Shown here piece after piece: positions 35,831 through 44,739 of a DNA stretch of 64,000 nt (positions are counted from its first letter, which is position 1; every line of letters begins with the position of its first letter). The notes under the pieces were generated by a model. It was not told the origin of the DNA. It saw only the letters and a program-made list of their open reading frames with translations, and made no database searches. Source of the stretch: Deinococcus cellulosilyticus NBRC 106333 = KACC 11606 (lineage in GTDB: Bacteria > Deinococcota > Deinococci > Deinococcales > Deinococcaceae). The stretch is taken from assembly GCF_007990775.1 (NCBI RefSeq), contig NZ_BJXB01000016.1, forward strand, positions 1 to 64,000, given 5' to 3'. Position numbers and translations under genes: made by a program.

Positions 35831-36220
35831 GTGAACCTCATGCCACAACCCCATCCACACGTTCTGATCGTTGAAGACGAGAAGCCCGTCAGGAACATGC
35901 TGCGCCGCTTCCTGACCCTGAATGAATACGAAGTTCACGCTGCTGCGGACTTCACCGAAGCCCTCGCAACCCTGCTGGACCACAGCCATTTTGATGTGAT
36001 CCTGCTGGATTTCAATTTTCCGGGTGGAAGTGGCCTCGATCTCTTGCCCTTCATCCAGAAGCACTCTCCGAACACCCCGGTGATCATGGTGTCTGCAGAA
36101 CATGATCCAGCGTTGATCCAGTCCACCCTGGACCACGGGGCCAGTGAATTCATCCAGAAACCCTTCAACCTGGACCAGTTGCTTCACTGCATGGAACACC
36201 ATCTGCATCAGGCATCTTGA
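35831..36220 (+). CDS. Stand-alone response regulator receiver protein
   Basis: 129 residues, a single CheY-like domain with no output module. The acidic pair is in VLIVEDEKP, the phosphoacceptor Asp in ILLDFNFPGGSG (about residue 56-60), the Ser/Thr switch in MVSAEH, and the conserved Lys in FIQKPF. A GTG start follows AGGAG. It neighbours pilT (convergent), as receiver proteins often do in twitching systems, but proximity is the only support for that role. Confidence 0.88.
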   Translation: MNLMPQPHPHVLIVEDEKPVRNMLRRFLTLNEYEVHAAADFTEALATLLDHSHFDVILLDFNFPGGSGLDLLPFIQKHSPNTPVIMVSAEHDPALIQSTLDHGASEFIQKPFNLDQLLHCMEHHLHQAS

Positions 36221-36258
36221 AATCAAAACTTGCAGCCATCTTGCTGCTTCAAAGAACA

Positions 36259-36293
36259 CAGGAGCTTCCGTTAAAGGAGGCTCCTGCTTTTGT
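36259..36293 (+). terminator. Terminator of the receiver gene
   Basis: CAGGAGC-TTCCGTTAAAGGAG-GCTCCTG is followed by CTTTTGTT, 39 bases past the stop. Confidence 0.7.
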
Positions 36294-36361
36294 TGATCTG
36301 CTTCTTCCTGATTTCATTCCCCTGGAAAAAACTGCACACCCATCACTGTCGTTGCAACTTC

Positions 36362-37432
36362 TCAGAAGAAGTCAATCATCATCCTGAGTTCGTGGGGACT
36401 GGTTGCCGCTTCCAGAGCGGCGTCGCGGGTCAGCAGATCGTCCCGCACCAGTTTGGCAAGGTGCTGGTCGAAGGTGTGCATCCCGATCTGTTCACCTTCC
36501 ATGAGGGCATCTTTGATCTGCTCCAGTTTGTCCTCGTCTTTGACGCATTCACGGACCGTGGGGGTACCCACCATGACTTCCAGACCCAGCACACGTCCTC
36601 CACCTTTTCTGGGGAGCAGACGCTGGCTGACCACACCGACCAGGGACTCGGAGAGGCCCATGCGGATCTGACCTCGCTCGTGTGGAGCGAAGAAGTCAAT
36701 GATGCGGTTCACGGTGCGGATGGCGTCAAGTGTGTGCAGGGTGCTGAACACCAGGTGTCCAGTCTGGGCTGCAGAAAGGGCTGCTTCCACCGTTTCCTTG
36801 TCGCGCATCTCCCCGATCAGGATCACATCCGGGTCCTGGCGCATGGCTGCACGCAGTCCAGCAGCGAAACTGAGGGTGTCGAGGCCCAGTTCACGCTGGT
36901 TGATGGAGGCCATCTTGTCCCTGTGCAGGACCTCGATGGGGTCTTCCAGGGTCACCACGTTCACAGGGGCGGTCTGGTTGATGTAGTCGAGCATGCTGGC
37001 CAGGGTGGTGGTTTTTCCACTTCCTGTGGGTCCAGTCACCAGGATCAGACCGCGCTCTTTGCTGCAGAGGTCAGCAAAGGTGGTGGCATTCAGGCCCAGG
37101 TCGCTGAAGGTGGGAATTTCTTTGCTCTGAACCACCCGCATGATGAGTCCGACGGTTCCGCGCTGCCAGAAAGCATTCACACGGAAGCGGGACACACCGG
37201 AGATGCCGTAAGCAAAATCAGCGTCTCTCTTCTCGACGAATTCCTGCCACATGCCGGGCCGGACCATCAGGGCTTTGCAGTATTCTTCCATCAGTTCTGG
37301 ACTGATTTCTTCTTCACCGATGCGTTGCATGTCTCCGTCGATGCGGACCATCGGTCTGGCTTTGGCACGCAAGTGGATGTCGCTTGCCCCCAGTGCAACA
37401 CAGTGGGTCAGTAATTCCTGGATGCTTTGCAT
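36362..37432 (-). CDS. pilT: Type IV pilus retraction ATPase
   Basis: 356 residues, PilT size. It shows the N-terminal ASDIHLRA domain, Walker A GPTGSGKTT (134-142), the Asp box VVTLEDPIE, Walker B VILIGEMRD and the His box GHLVFSTLHT. It is a hexameric motor that depolymerises type IV pili in twitching motility and DNA uptake. No pilB or pilC is adjacent. The gene has no Shine-Dalgarno site; the -10 lies 7 bases upstream of the ATG, so its mRNA is probably leaderless. Confidence 0.93.
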   Translation of the reverse strand: MQSIQELLTHCVALGASDIHLRAKARPMVRIDGDMQRIGEEEISPELMEEYCKALMVRPGMWQEFVEKRDADFAYGISGVSRFRVNAFWQRGTVGLIMRVVQSKEIPTFSDLGLNATTFADLCSKERGLILVTGPTGSGKTTTLASMLDYINQTAPVNVVTLEDPIEVLHRDKMASINQRELGLDTLSFAAGLRAAMRQDPDVILIGEMRDKETVEAALSAAQTGHLVFSTLHTLDAIRTVNRIIDFFAPHERGQIRMGLSESLVGVVSQRLLPRKGGGRVLGLEVMVGTPTVRECVKDEDKLEQIKDALMEGEQIGMHTFDQHLAKLVRDDLLTRDAALEAATSPHELRMMIDFF

Positions 37433-37439
37433 GATTCAC

Positions 37440-37468
37440 AGCATATTCACAGGGGTCTTACTTGTCAC
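37440..37468 (-). promoter_or_regulatory. Leaderless promoter of pilT
   Basis: On the minus strand GTGACA (37468-37463), a 17-base spacer and TATGCT (37445-37440) precede the ATG by 7 bases. The transcript would start at or next to the A of the start codon. Confidence 0.65.
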
Positions 37469-38033
37469 TGACAGGTCTATGTGGGGTCACTGTCAAGGGA
37501 TGCTCCCTTTTGCTGCCTTCGTCTGGACCTGGTCCTTCAGGTGACAGGTTCTTCACAGGGGGGTCACCAGGAAGCCCAACCATGCAACCAAATTAGACCA
37601 CTTCTTGAATTGAAAATATTGCACAATTTTATTTCATCTGCGTTTTATGTTAAATCATTTCACCCATTATAAGTCAGTCTCAGCTCAGCAATTTTTCAGC
37701 TTCAGATCAGATGGATAAAATGGAATGTTTGAATTAAGGCCAAATGAAGCAGAATGCGTTTCTGGCCTTTAAGATTATCATATGCCTATCACGCTTCGAA
37801 ACTAAGATGATTTCGTCGATCAAATCTATTCTGGTCGTCAGTTACATTCCGGTTGTGTGAAGCCTTATCCTGCTTCAGATGCGATGTACCTGATTCAGAT
37901 TCACATCAGCATTCACTTTGATGTTGTTCATTGATTCATGCTTTATTTCAGAACAGGTTCAGGCAAGCATCCATTTTGGAGCACGGACCCATGTTTCCCA
38001 CAACAGCAAACCATCGATCATTAGGAGGCTCTT
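37469..38033 (+). other. 565-base AT-rich intergenic region before the KGG gene
   Basis: Visibly AT-richer than its surroundings and without ORF. AAGGCCA (37736-37742) and TGGCCTT (37764-37770) form an inverted repeat. TTAGGAGGCTCTT is a strong ribosome site just before the KGG gene. No canonical promoter could be picked with confidence; the length and composition suggest control of the downstream stress gene. Confidence 0.4.
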
Positions 38034-38558
38034 ATGGCACAGAATGATAATCAAGGCCGCGGCAACAACCTCTCACACGAAGATCGCGTGAAGGGCGGCG
38101 AAAACTCACACAAGAATGACAACCAGCAATCCACCCAGGGTGGCAATCAGGGTGGCCAGGGTCGTGGTGGCAACCAGGGCGGCAACAATGAAGGCCGTCA
38201 CCAGCTGACCCACGAAGAGCGTGTCCGTGGCGGTGAAAACTCCCACAGAAACGACAGCCAGAACGCTCAGGGCGGTCAAGGTGGCCAGGGTGGCAACCAG
38301 GGCGGTCAGGGCGGCAACAATGAAGGCCGTCACCAGCTGACCGATGAAGAACGCGCCCGTGGTGGCCGCAACTCCCACGACAACCAGTACACCTCTGGCA
38401 GCGAAGGCGGTCAGGGTGGCAGCCAGGGCGGCCAGGGCCGAGGTGGCAACCAGGGCGGCGGACAGGGCGGCAACAACGAAGGCCGTCATGAACTGACCGA
38501 CGAGGAACGCGCTCGTGGTGGCCGCAACTCCCACGGTGGTGGTGGCAACAACAGCTGA
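38034..38558 (+). CDS. KGG-type stress protein, disordered Gly/Asn/Gln-rich
   Basis: 174 residues with four copies of a motif of form L-[ST]-[HD]-E-[DE]-R-[AV]-[KR]-G-G-x-N-S-H (SHEDRVKGGENSH, THEERVRGGENSH, TDEERARGGRNSH twice). The copies are joined by GGNQGGQGG-type linkers. This is the stress-induced KGG/GsiB-like repeat, here with KGG drifting to RGG. It has no hydrophobic core and is expected to be disordered and hydrophilic, as in desiccation-protective proteins. AGGAGG precedes the ATG. It lies 141 bases before cphA. Confidence 0.85.
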   Translation: MAQNDNQGRGNNLSHEDRVKGGENSHKNDNQQSTQGGNQGGQGRGGNQGGNNEGRHQLTHEERVRGGENSHRNDSQNAQGGQGGQGGNQGGQGGNNEGRHQLTDEERARGGRNSHDNQYTSGSEGGQGGSQGGQGRGGNQGGGQGGNNEGRHELTDEERARGGRNSHGGGGNNS

Positions 38559-38699
38559 GTGAAACTGCCCCTGCCCCGGGCGTGATTCCCTCTTTTTGAT
38601 TGAAAGCAACACATGATGCGACACCAAGTCTGCAGAGAACTGCTCAGAAGAAGCCCTTCTGGGCAGTTCTTGGCACATCTCCCCTGAAAGGTCCTGCGC

Positions 38700-41456
38700 A
38701 TGATCCGTTCCCCTGAAACTTCCCGGTTTCCCGACCCTTCCCAGCCTCTGCAGGTCATTCAAGTGCAGGTGTACCGCGGCCCGAATGCATTCAGTCATGG
38801 CCGTCTGGTGCGCCTGCGCTTGCATGAGGCGTCCTTGCTGCCCTTCCGGTCTGAAGCCGTCCTTCAGGTGATGGACGCCCTTTATGGGTGTGATGGTTTG
38901 ACTGAGGTCAGAACCCTTCCAGAATCCAGGCAGGTGAGTCAACTGGTTGCCCTGCTGGCCTGCCAGTTGCAGAAGCTGGCCCTTGGGGACCTTCCAGAAC
39001 TGAACTTGCGGAAACACCCGGGAAAAATCGCGGACAATGATGTGCTGTACCCCTGCCAGAATGAGCAGGTGGGCAGACTGGCAGGGTGGCTGGCCCTGCA
39101 ACTCATTGAGGTTGCTCTGCCCGAATGCTGCCAGGGCCTTCAGGGCCATGCGGGCCTTCTCTCTGATGAATGGACTGTGGATGATCCTCCAGCCATGCAC
39201 TTCTGGTCTGCCGTGGTCTGGCTGAAAAAACAGGCACGAAAAACCCAGCTGGGTCCGACCACAGCAGCCCTGGTCAAAGAGGCCCAGGCAAGGGGCATTC
39301 CGGTGCTCAGGCTGGACGATTACAGCCTGGTGCAACTCGGATATGGCAAATTCCAGCAGCGCATCCGGGCCAGCATCACCAGCCTGACCTCCAGTCTGGC
39401 TGTGGAGGCCGCCTGCGACAAGGACCTCACCAAAAGCCTCCTGCAAAAGACAGGGATTCCGGTTCCTGAAGGCAAGGTGGTGCGCTCTCTGGAGGGTGCC
39501 CTGAAGGTGGCCCATGAACTGGGCTATCCCCTGGTGACCAAGCCTCTGGATGGAAACCATGGTCGAGGAGTGACGCTGGATGTGTCCTCTGATGAAACCC
39601 TGGAGTGGGGTTTCGAGCAGGCCCGACTGCACAGCGAAGAGGTGATTCTGGAGCAGCAGTTCCGGGGCAGGGATTACCGCATTCTGGTGGTCGGAGGCAA
39701 ACTGGTTGCTGCGGCAGAACGTGTGCCCGCCCATGTGGTCGGGGATGGGGTCCACACCATTGAAGAGCTGATGGAACGGGTGAACCGGGACCCCAGGCGC
39801 GGCGAGGGCCACGAAAAAGTCCTGACCCGTCTCACCATGGATGACCTGGTGGTCCACCATCTGGCCCGGGCAGGCTTCGCTCCGGTGTCTGTGCCTGCAG
39901 AAAGTGAAGTGGTCTTCCTGAGGGAAACCGCCAACCTTTCCACGGGAGGCACTGCCATAGACCGCACAGATGAGGTGCACCCTGAGAACCGCAGGATGTT
40001 TGAGCGGGCGGCACGCTCCGTGGGTCTGGATGTGGCAGGTCTGGACGTGATTGCTCCAGACATCAGCAAGCCCATCCGAAAAACAGGAGGGGGCATCATT
40101 GAAGTGAATGCCTGCCCGGGTTTCCGCATGCATCTGGAACCCAGTGAAGGGACGCCCAGAAATGTGGCAGCACCGGTCATGGATCTGCTTTTCCCTGCAG
40201 ATCAACCCTTCCAGCTTCCCATTGCATCCATCACCGGAACCAATGGCAAGACCACCACATCAAGAATGCTCAGCCACATCCTGAAACAGCAGGGCTACAC
40301 CGTGGGCCTGACCACCTCCACAGGCATCTACGTGGACGGCATGCTCATCGAAGAGGGTGACACCACAGGACCGATCAGTGCCCGGACCATCCTGATGGAC
40401 CCGGAGGTTGATTTTGCCGTGCTGGAGACTGCCAGAGGGGGCATGATGCGCACAGGTCTGGCCTTTGAGGAATGCCACATTGGTGCAGTGCTGAATGTGC
40501 AGGAAGACCACCTGGGCCTGAAAGGCATCGACACCCTGGAAGATCTGGCCTGGGTGAAGTCCGTGGTGATTGAAACTGTTGCACCTTCCGGGTTCAGCAT
40601 CCTCAATGCAGACGACCCTCTGGTCCTGAGGATGAAGGCCCAGGCCGGAGGGCAGGTGATGCTGTTTTCCATGCAGGGAGCAAATGCACCCGCCGTTCAG
40701 GAGCACCTGAAGCAAGGTGGAACAGCTGTGGTTTTTGAGCACCTGAGAACCGTGGGGCCAGAAACCGCCAGCCAGGCCCAGAAATCTCCTGGCTGGATCA
40801 CCCTTTATCAGGGAAGTCAGGGCACTCCGGTGATGCCCGTGAATGAAATCCCGGCCACCCTGATGGGTCTGGCCCGTGTGAACATCGAAAATGCCCTGGC
40901 CGCCGTTTCGATGGCACATGCAGCGGGGGTGCCATCAGCAACCATCCGGGAAGCCCTGCAAACTTTCGGGTGCAGTTTTGAAGAAAGCCCTGGAAGGCTC
41001 AATTTCTACAGGGAACATCCTTTCACGGTGCTGATGGATTACGCCCACAACCCTGCAGGCATCACGCACCTGAAAAATCTGGTGCTGGCCATGAAAGAGC
41101 AGTACGGCAGGGTGATCGGGGTGGTCGGTGCAGCAGGAGACCGTCGCAATCAGGACATCCTGAAGATGGGTGCGCTCTGTGCAGAGATGTTTGACCAGAT
41201 GATCCTCAGGGACGATGAGGACACCCGTGGACGGGAGGAGGGCGAATCTGCCGCCCTGCTTCTGCAGGGGGCACTGCAAACTGGGATGTCCCCTACATGC
41301 ATTCAGACGGTCCTGCGGGAAAATGAGGCTGTGGAGACAGCCATGACCCTGGCAGAGCCAGGAGACCTGGTGGTGGTGATTGCCACCGAGGTCGAAGAAG
41401 TCTGGGAGAAGATCAAGGCCTTCTCCCCTGCTCTACAGGAGGTCAGCAATGCCTGA
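38700..41456 (+). CDS. cphA: Cyanophycin synthetase
   Basis: 918 residues, the usual CphA length. An N-terminal domain (1-~165) is followed by an ATP-grasp module (~200-490; QFRGRDYRILVVGGKLVAA and GIIEVNACPG) and a Mur-ligase module (~500-900; P-loop ITGTNGKTTTS, YAHNPAG, and LETARGGMMR). It builds the Asp backbone with Arg side chains using ATP, storing N, C and energy. It starts at ATG 38700 behind a modest AAGG site and is followed by cyanophycinase 62 bases later. Confidence 0.93.
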   Translation: MIRSPETSRFPDPSQPLQVIQVQVYRGPNAFSHGRLVRLRLHEASLLPFRSEAVLQVMDALYGCDGLTEVRTLPESRQVSQLVALLACQLQKLALGDLPELNLRKHPGKIADNDVLYPCQNEQVGRLAGWLALQLIEVALPECCQGLQGHAGLLSDEWTVDDPPAMHFWSAVVWLKKQARKTQLGPTTAALVKEAQARGIPVLRLDDYSLVQLGYGKFQQRIRASITSLTSSLAVEAACDKDLTKSLLQKTGIPVPEGKVVRSLEGALKVAHELGYPLVTKPLDGNHGRGVTLDVSSDETLEWGFEQARLHSEEVILEQQFRGRDYRILVVGGKLVAAAERVPAHVVGDGVHTIEELMERVNRDPRRGEGHEKVLTRLTMDDLVVHHLARAGFAPVSVPAESEVVFLRETANLSTGGTAIDRTDEVHPENRRMFERAARSVGLDVAGLDVIAPDISKPIRKTGGGIIEVNACPGFRMHLEPSEGTPRNVAAPVMDLLFPADQPFQLPIASITGTNGKTTTSRMLSHILKQQGYTVGLTTSTGIYVDGMLIEEGDTTGPISARTILMDPEVDFAVLETARGGMMRTGLAFEECHIGAVLNVQEDHLGLKGIDTLEDLAWVKSVVIETVAPSGFSILNADDPLVLRMKAQAGGQVMLFSMQGANAPAVQEHLKQGGTAVVFEHLRTVGPETASQAQKSPGWITLYQGSQGTPVMPVNEIPATLMGLARVNIENALAAVSMAHAAGVPSATIREALQTFGCSFEESPGRLNFYREHPFTVLMDYAHNPAGITHLKNLVLAMKEQYGRVIGVVGAAGDRRNQDILKMGALCAEMFDQMILRDDEDTRGREEGESAALLLQGALQTGMSPTCIQTVLRENEAVETAMTLAEPGDLVVVIATEVEEVWEKIKAFSPALQEVSNA

Positions 41457-41518
41457 ATTGACGATACAAGAATCAAAAATCACTGGGGGCAGCTGTGCAT
41501 CCCAGCTGGAGAGGTCCC

Positions 41519-42433
41519 ATGCCTGATCAAAAGAGGCGCAAGGGAGACCATCCTGGAACCCTGATCATCATTGGGGGCCATGAGGACAAGGAACACGACA
41601 TGGTGATCCTGAAAGAAGTGGCCAGGAGGGTGGGCAAGGGCCGTCTGGTGGTCACCACCGTGGCCTCTCACCAGCCCGAGGGGTATTTCGAGTCCTATCA
41701 GGAAGCATTCAAGAAGCTGGGGATCACCGACCTGACCGAACTTTACATTGCGGAGCGCAGTGAGGCCATGCAGGAAGAAAAAATCAAAGCTTTTGACGAT
41801 GTGAAAGCTGTGTTTTTCACCGGAGGGGACCAGCTGAGGATCACCAGTCAAATTGGCGACACCCCCATCTACAGCCGCATCCACGAAATTTATGATGCTG
41901 GGGGTCTGATTGTGGGCACCAGCGCTGGCGCTTCAGTGATGTGCGAAACCATGATGATCGAGGGCAAGGGAGGCGAGTCTCACCGCATCGGCGACCTGCG
42001 CATGGCTCCGGGCCTGAAGCTGATTCGCAACGCCATCATTGATCAGCACTTTGCAGAACGGGGCCGCATGGGCCGACTGCTTGGTGCAGTGGCCCAGAAC
42101 CCCCGCGTGCTCGGCATTGGCATTGATGAAGACACCGCCATCATCATGGAGGGCCAGGAGTACTTCACCGTGCTGGGAGATGGTGCTGTTTACGTGGTGG
42201 ATGGCAGTGGGGTCACCCACTCCAACATTGCTGATGGGGCAAACAACCAGATCCTTTCCATCTACGACATCAAACTGCATGTGCTGAGCGAAGGGGACGC
42301 CTTTGACCTGGTGCACCGCAGACCCATCGAGGTCTGGAAACTCAAAGACCAGCAATCCCCAACCCAGCATGATGTTCCAGAGCAGAAACCTGTCCGCAAG
42401 AAAACAGAGCAAAAAGCTGCAGAGAAAACATAA
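41519..42433 (+). CDS. cphB: Cyanophycinase
   Basis: 304 residues from the ATG at 41519, which has GGAGAGG in front (the frame opens 8 codons earlier). The nucleophile elbow GTSAGAS (Ser135) and the GGHEDKEHD and FTGGDQLR loops match the serine peptidase CphB, family S51. It cuts cyanophycin to beta-Asp-Arg dipeptides. The C-terminal ~25 residues are Lys/Glu/Gln rich (KPVRKKTEQKAAEKT), an extra tail. Synthesis and breakdown genes form one operon. Confidence 0.93.
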   Translation: MPDQKRRKGDHPGTLIIIGGHEDKEHDMVILKEVARRVGKGRLVVTTVASHQPEGYFESYQEAFKKLGITDLTELYIAERSEAMQEEKIKAFDDVKAVFFTGGDQLRITSQIGDTPIYSRIHEIYDAGGLIVGTSAGASVMCETMMIEGKGGESHRIGDLRMAPGLKLIRNAIIDQHFAERGRMGRLLGAVAQNPRVLGIGIDEDTAIIMEGQEYFTVLGDGAVYVVDGSGVTHSNIADGANNQILSIYDIKLHVLSEGDAFDLVHRRPIEVWKLKDQQSPTQHDVPEQKPVRKKTEQKAAEKT

Positions 42434-42456
42434 AAAGATCCCTCACCATGAGGGAT
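42431..42456 (-). terminator. Terminator of the 103-residue gene
   Basis: Minus-strand ATCCCTCA-TGG-TGAGGGAT followed by CTTTTTATG, directly after the stop at 42457. It overlaps the end of cphB. Confidence 0.75.
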
Positions 42457-42768
42457 TCAGAGGATTTCATAGGCTTCACGGATCAGATGGGCGGCTTCCT
42501 GCAGGGATTCGGGTTGCTGTGCACTGAGGTGTTCCTCAAGCAGCTTCAAGGCCTGCTGGGTGGCCTGTCTGGCGTGATAGGCATGATAGGACGGCTGGGT
42601 GGAACTGACCTTCTTTTCAGGCAGCGGATCATGCTGCTGGTGGGCAATCAATTCATGGGCTTTTTGCAGGGCTTTCAGGGCTTCGGCATTGGTGTGTGCA
42701 CTGGTGCTGCCCTGAAGCAGAATGATGACTCTCAGGAGCTCCTGGAGAGCCTGTCCACAGGCTTTCAC
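42457..42768 (-). CDS. Small helical hypothetical protein
   Basis: 103 residues, rich in Ala, Gln, His and Leu, mostly helical (EALKALQKAHELIAHQQ, TQQALKLLEEHL). It starts at a GTG with no Shine-Dalgarno site; TAACCT ends 6 bases upstream, which fits a leaderless -10. No signal peptide or motif is recognised. Its stop is followed at once by a terminator. Confidence 0.5.
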   Translation of the reverse strand: MKACGQALQELLRVIILLQGSTSAHTNAEALKALQKAHELIAHQQHDPLPEKKVSSTQPSYHAYHARQATQQALKLLEEHLSAQQPESLQEAAHLIREAYEIL

Positions 42769-42780
42769 AGGAAAAGGTTA

Positions 42781-43117
42781 ACATGTTCTGCCATGAACAG
42801 AGTGAGCGGGGTGTAGATCAGATGAGAACAGATTGAATAGGGGCAGAGGTTGGAAAGCAGTGGGTTCGGGCCGAGAGCCGAGAGCCCAGGGCTGAGGGCA
42901 CCAAGCAGGAGGCTGCGACGCAGCGACCCAGCGTGAAATGGGCTCCCCCATGAGCGCATGGTGGGGTCAGGAAAAGACGAGGACAACAGATGAATAGACA
43001 GAAACATCAGCGTGTTGAGCCTTGAGACAAACAGAAGCCTTTGAATCTGCTTTCACTCCCCTGTTGACTTCTGGACTTGCTCTCCACACCACTGCAACAA
43101 TTCATCGACAATCAGAC
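42781..43117. other. 337-base gap with a GCCGAGAGC-type repeat
   Basis: No gene is seen. At 42869-42900 the units CCGAGAG CCGAGAG CCCAGGG CTGAGGG stand in tandem; a related inverse cluster lies at 59504-59524. The remainder has no visible promoter beyond the leaderless one of the neighbouring gene. Confidence 0.45.
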
Positions 43118-43558
43118 ATGCGACGTATTGTTTTGGGCATTGTTGAGCATCAGGGAAAATTGCTGGTTTTTGAGGGGAAACAGTCCATCACAGAGCGGAT
43201 TTTCTACCGACCACTGGGGGGTGGACTGGAGGAAGGAGAAGATCCCAGAGAGGGTTTGATCCGGGAATTTCGGGAAGAACTGGGGGCAGAAATTGAAATT
43301 CTTGAACAGCTTCCCACACTGGAAAACACCTACAAGTGGGCAGACCAGACCAAGCATGAAGTGGCGTTTCTGTACCGAATTCGATTTCTGGATGGCTCCA
43401 TTTACGATCAGCAAACCCTGCAGGTGAATGATGCACCAGAAGTGGCTTTCTGGAAGCCTCTGGCTGACTTTGCATCAGGAGACTGGCTCGTCCCTGAAGG
43501 GCTGACGGATCTGCTTTCAAACGAACAAACAGACATCCAGACTGAAGGACCAGATTGA
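43118..43558 (+). CDS. Nudix hydrolase
   Basis: 146 residues from the ATG at 43118, the first that gives a family-like N-terminus (MRRIVLGIVEHQGKLLVF). The Nudix box is GGLEEGEDPREGLIREFREELGAE in family form G-x5-E-x7-R-E-F-x-E-E-x-G, all metal ligands present. It cleaves a nucleoside diphosphate linked to another moiety; the substrate is not inferable. There is no Shine-Dalgarno site. GACAAT ends 5 bases upstream, so it may be leaderless. Confidence 0.85.
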   Translation: MRRIVLGIVEHQGKLLVFEGKQSITERIFYRPLGGGLEEGEDPREGLIREFREELGAEIEILEQLPTLENTYKWADQTKHEVAFLYRIRFLDGSIYDQQTLQVNDAPEVAFWKPLADFASGDWLVPEGLTDLLSNEQTDIQTEGPD

Positions 43559-43637
43559 TCTGAATTTCATTTTGAGTCCAGTACAGGTGTTGTTGAACCC
43601 AGTGTCTTCTGGAGCCTCAGCCTCCCATCCATCTTTT

Positions 43638-43668
43638 GCTGACGGCTGATGGCTGATCACTGACCGCT
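43638..43668. repeat. Dispersed GCTGATGGCTGA repeat cluster
   Basis: GCTGACGGCTGATGGCTGATCACTGACCGCT, made of four GCTGA-like units, is related to the ends of the 6339-6519 element and to 62796-62827. Confidence 0.55.
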
Positions 43669-43725
43669 CCTGACTTAAGTCATACAAAGGATTTCTGTAT
43701 ACAATATATCACTTACACTGGAACC

Positions 43726-44607
43726 ATGCGCCCTCACCTGAAAGGCACCCTGATGGTGGTCATCTCTGCATTTGGATTTGCCACCCTGGGGATTTTTGCC
43801 AAGTTCTCCTACCAGATGGATTTCAATTTTCAGAGCACCCTTGCCTGGCGGTTTGGTCTGGCTGCACTGGTCCTGTTTCTCTTGATGCTCCTCAAAAAAG
43901 AATGGACGCTGAAACCAGAGCAGCGGGTACCTGCCCTTTTGCTGGGCATGGTGGGTTATGCCATTCAGGCCAGCGTGTATTTTCTGGCCCTGCAACACCT
44001 CAGCGCAGGCCTGACTGCACTTTTGCTTTACGCTTATCCTGCTTTTGTGACCCTGCTGGAATGGTGGCTGGAACGCAAGACCCCCACCAAAACCACCCTC
44101 TTTGCCCTGCTTCTGGCGTTCGCAGGAATTGTCCTGACCACCCAGATGGATGGGAAAATCAGTGTGCTGGGCATTGTGCTGGCGGTGGCTTCGGGGGTGT
44201 GGTATGCCATTTACCTGACCGTGAGTTCCAGAATCATCCGGGACACCCATCCTGTTCCAACCAGTGCATTCCTCAGTCTTGGGGCAGCCCTGGCCTTCCT
44301 GACCTGGGCTTTGCTGGGAGAAGGTTTCAATGTGCCCCACAATGCTGCAGAGGGAATGCTCCTGTTTGGGATTGCAACTGTTGCCACGGTGATCCCCGTG
44401 ATTGGTATTTTTTACGGCATCAGGATTCTTGGGACCTCCCAGACGGCCATTCTCTCGACCCTGGAGCCCATTTTCACCCTGCTGCTCGGGGCATTGCTGC
44501 TGCATGAAACGCTGGCTCCACAGCAATTTGTGGGTGGAGCGATGGTGCTGGGCTCGGTTGTGCTGTTGCAGCTGAGGCAGTCTTACCTGAGGGCCAAAGC
44601 GGCCTGA
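43726..44607 (+). CDS. EamA/DMT family transporter
   Basis: 293 residues with ten hydrophobic segments in two EamA repeats of five (repeat one from ~6 to 130, repeat two from ~145 to 285; both begin with a GTLMVV/GIVLAV-type helix and end in GA.L..E...QF.G). Such proteins export metabolites or amino acids, with variable substrates. There is no Shine-Dalgarno site; TACACT ends 6 bases upstream of the ATG, so it looks leaderless. Confidence 0.88.
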   Translation: MRPHLKGTLMVVISAFGFATLGIFAKFSYQMDFNFQSTLAWRFGLAALVLFLLMLLKKEWTLKPEQRVPALLLGMVGYAIQASVYFLALQHLSAGLTALLLYAYPAFVTLLEWWLERKTPTKTTLFALLLAFAGIVLTTQMDGKISVLGIVLAVASGVWYAIYLTVSSRIIRDTHPVPTSAFLSLGAALAFLTWALLGEGFNVPHNAAEGMLLFGIATVATVIPVIGIFYGIRILGTSQTAILSTLEPIFTLLLGALLLHETLAPQQFVGGAMVLGSVVLLQLRQSYLRAKAA

Positions 44608-44739
44608 AGTTTTGAAAGGTCTGGGCAACTTTCAAAAAATAGGCCCAGGGCAACAACAGGCACCCGGTAAAATGAACTGGTCAACCCTTGAACTGAGCAC
44701 CCACATCAAAGCTGCACCATCAGACGAGGAGAAAAAACC

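Noticed and set aside
38100..38550. Repeated DNA in the KGG gene as a CRISPR-like array
   Set aside because: Repeats are in-frame coding units with variable lengths and no unique spacers.
38106..40205. 699-codon minus-strand frame over the KGG gene and cphA
   Set aside because: It spans two unrelated plus-strand genes with clear families and contains an Ala/Thr/Val low-complexity stretch from the KGG repeats. A shadow frame.
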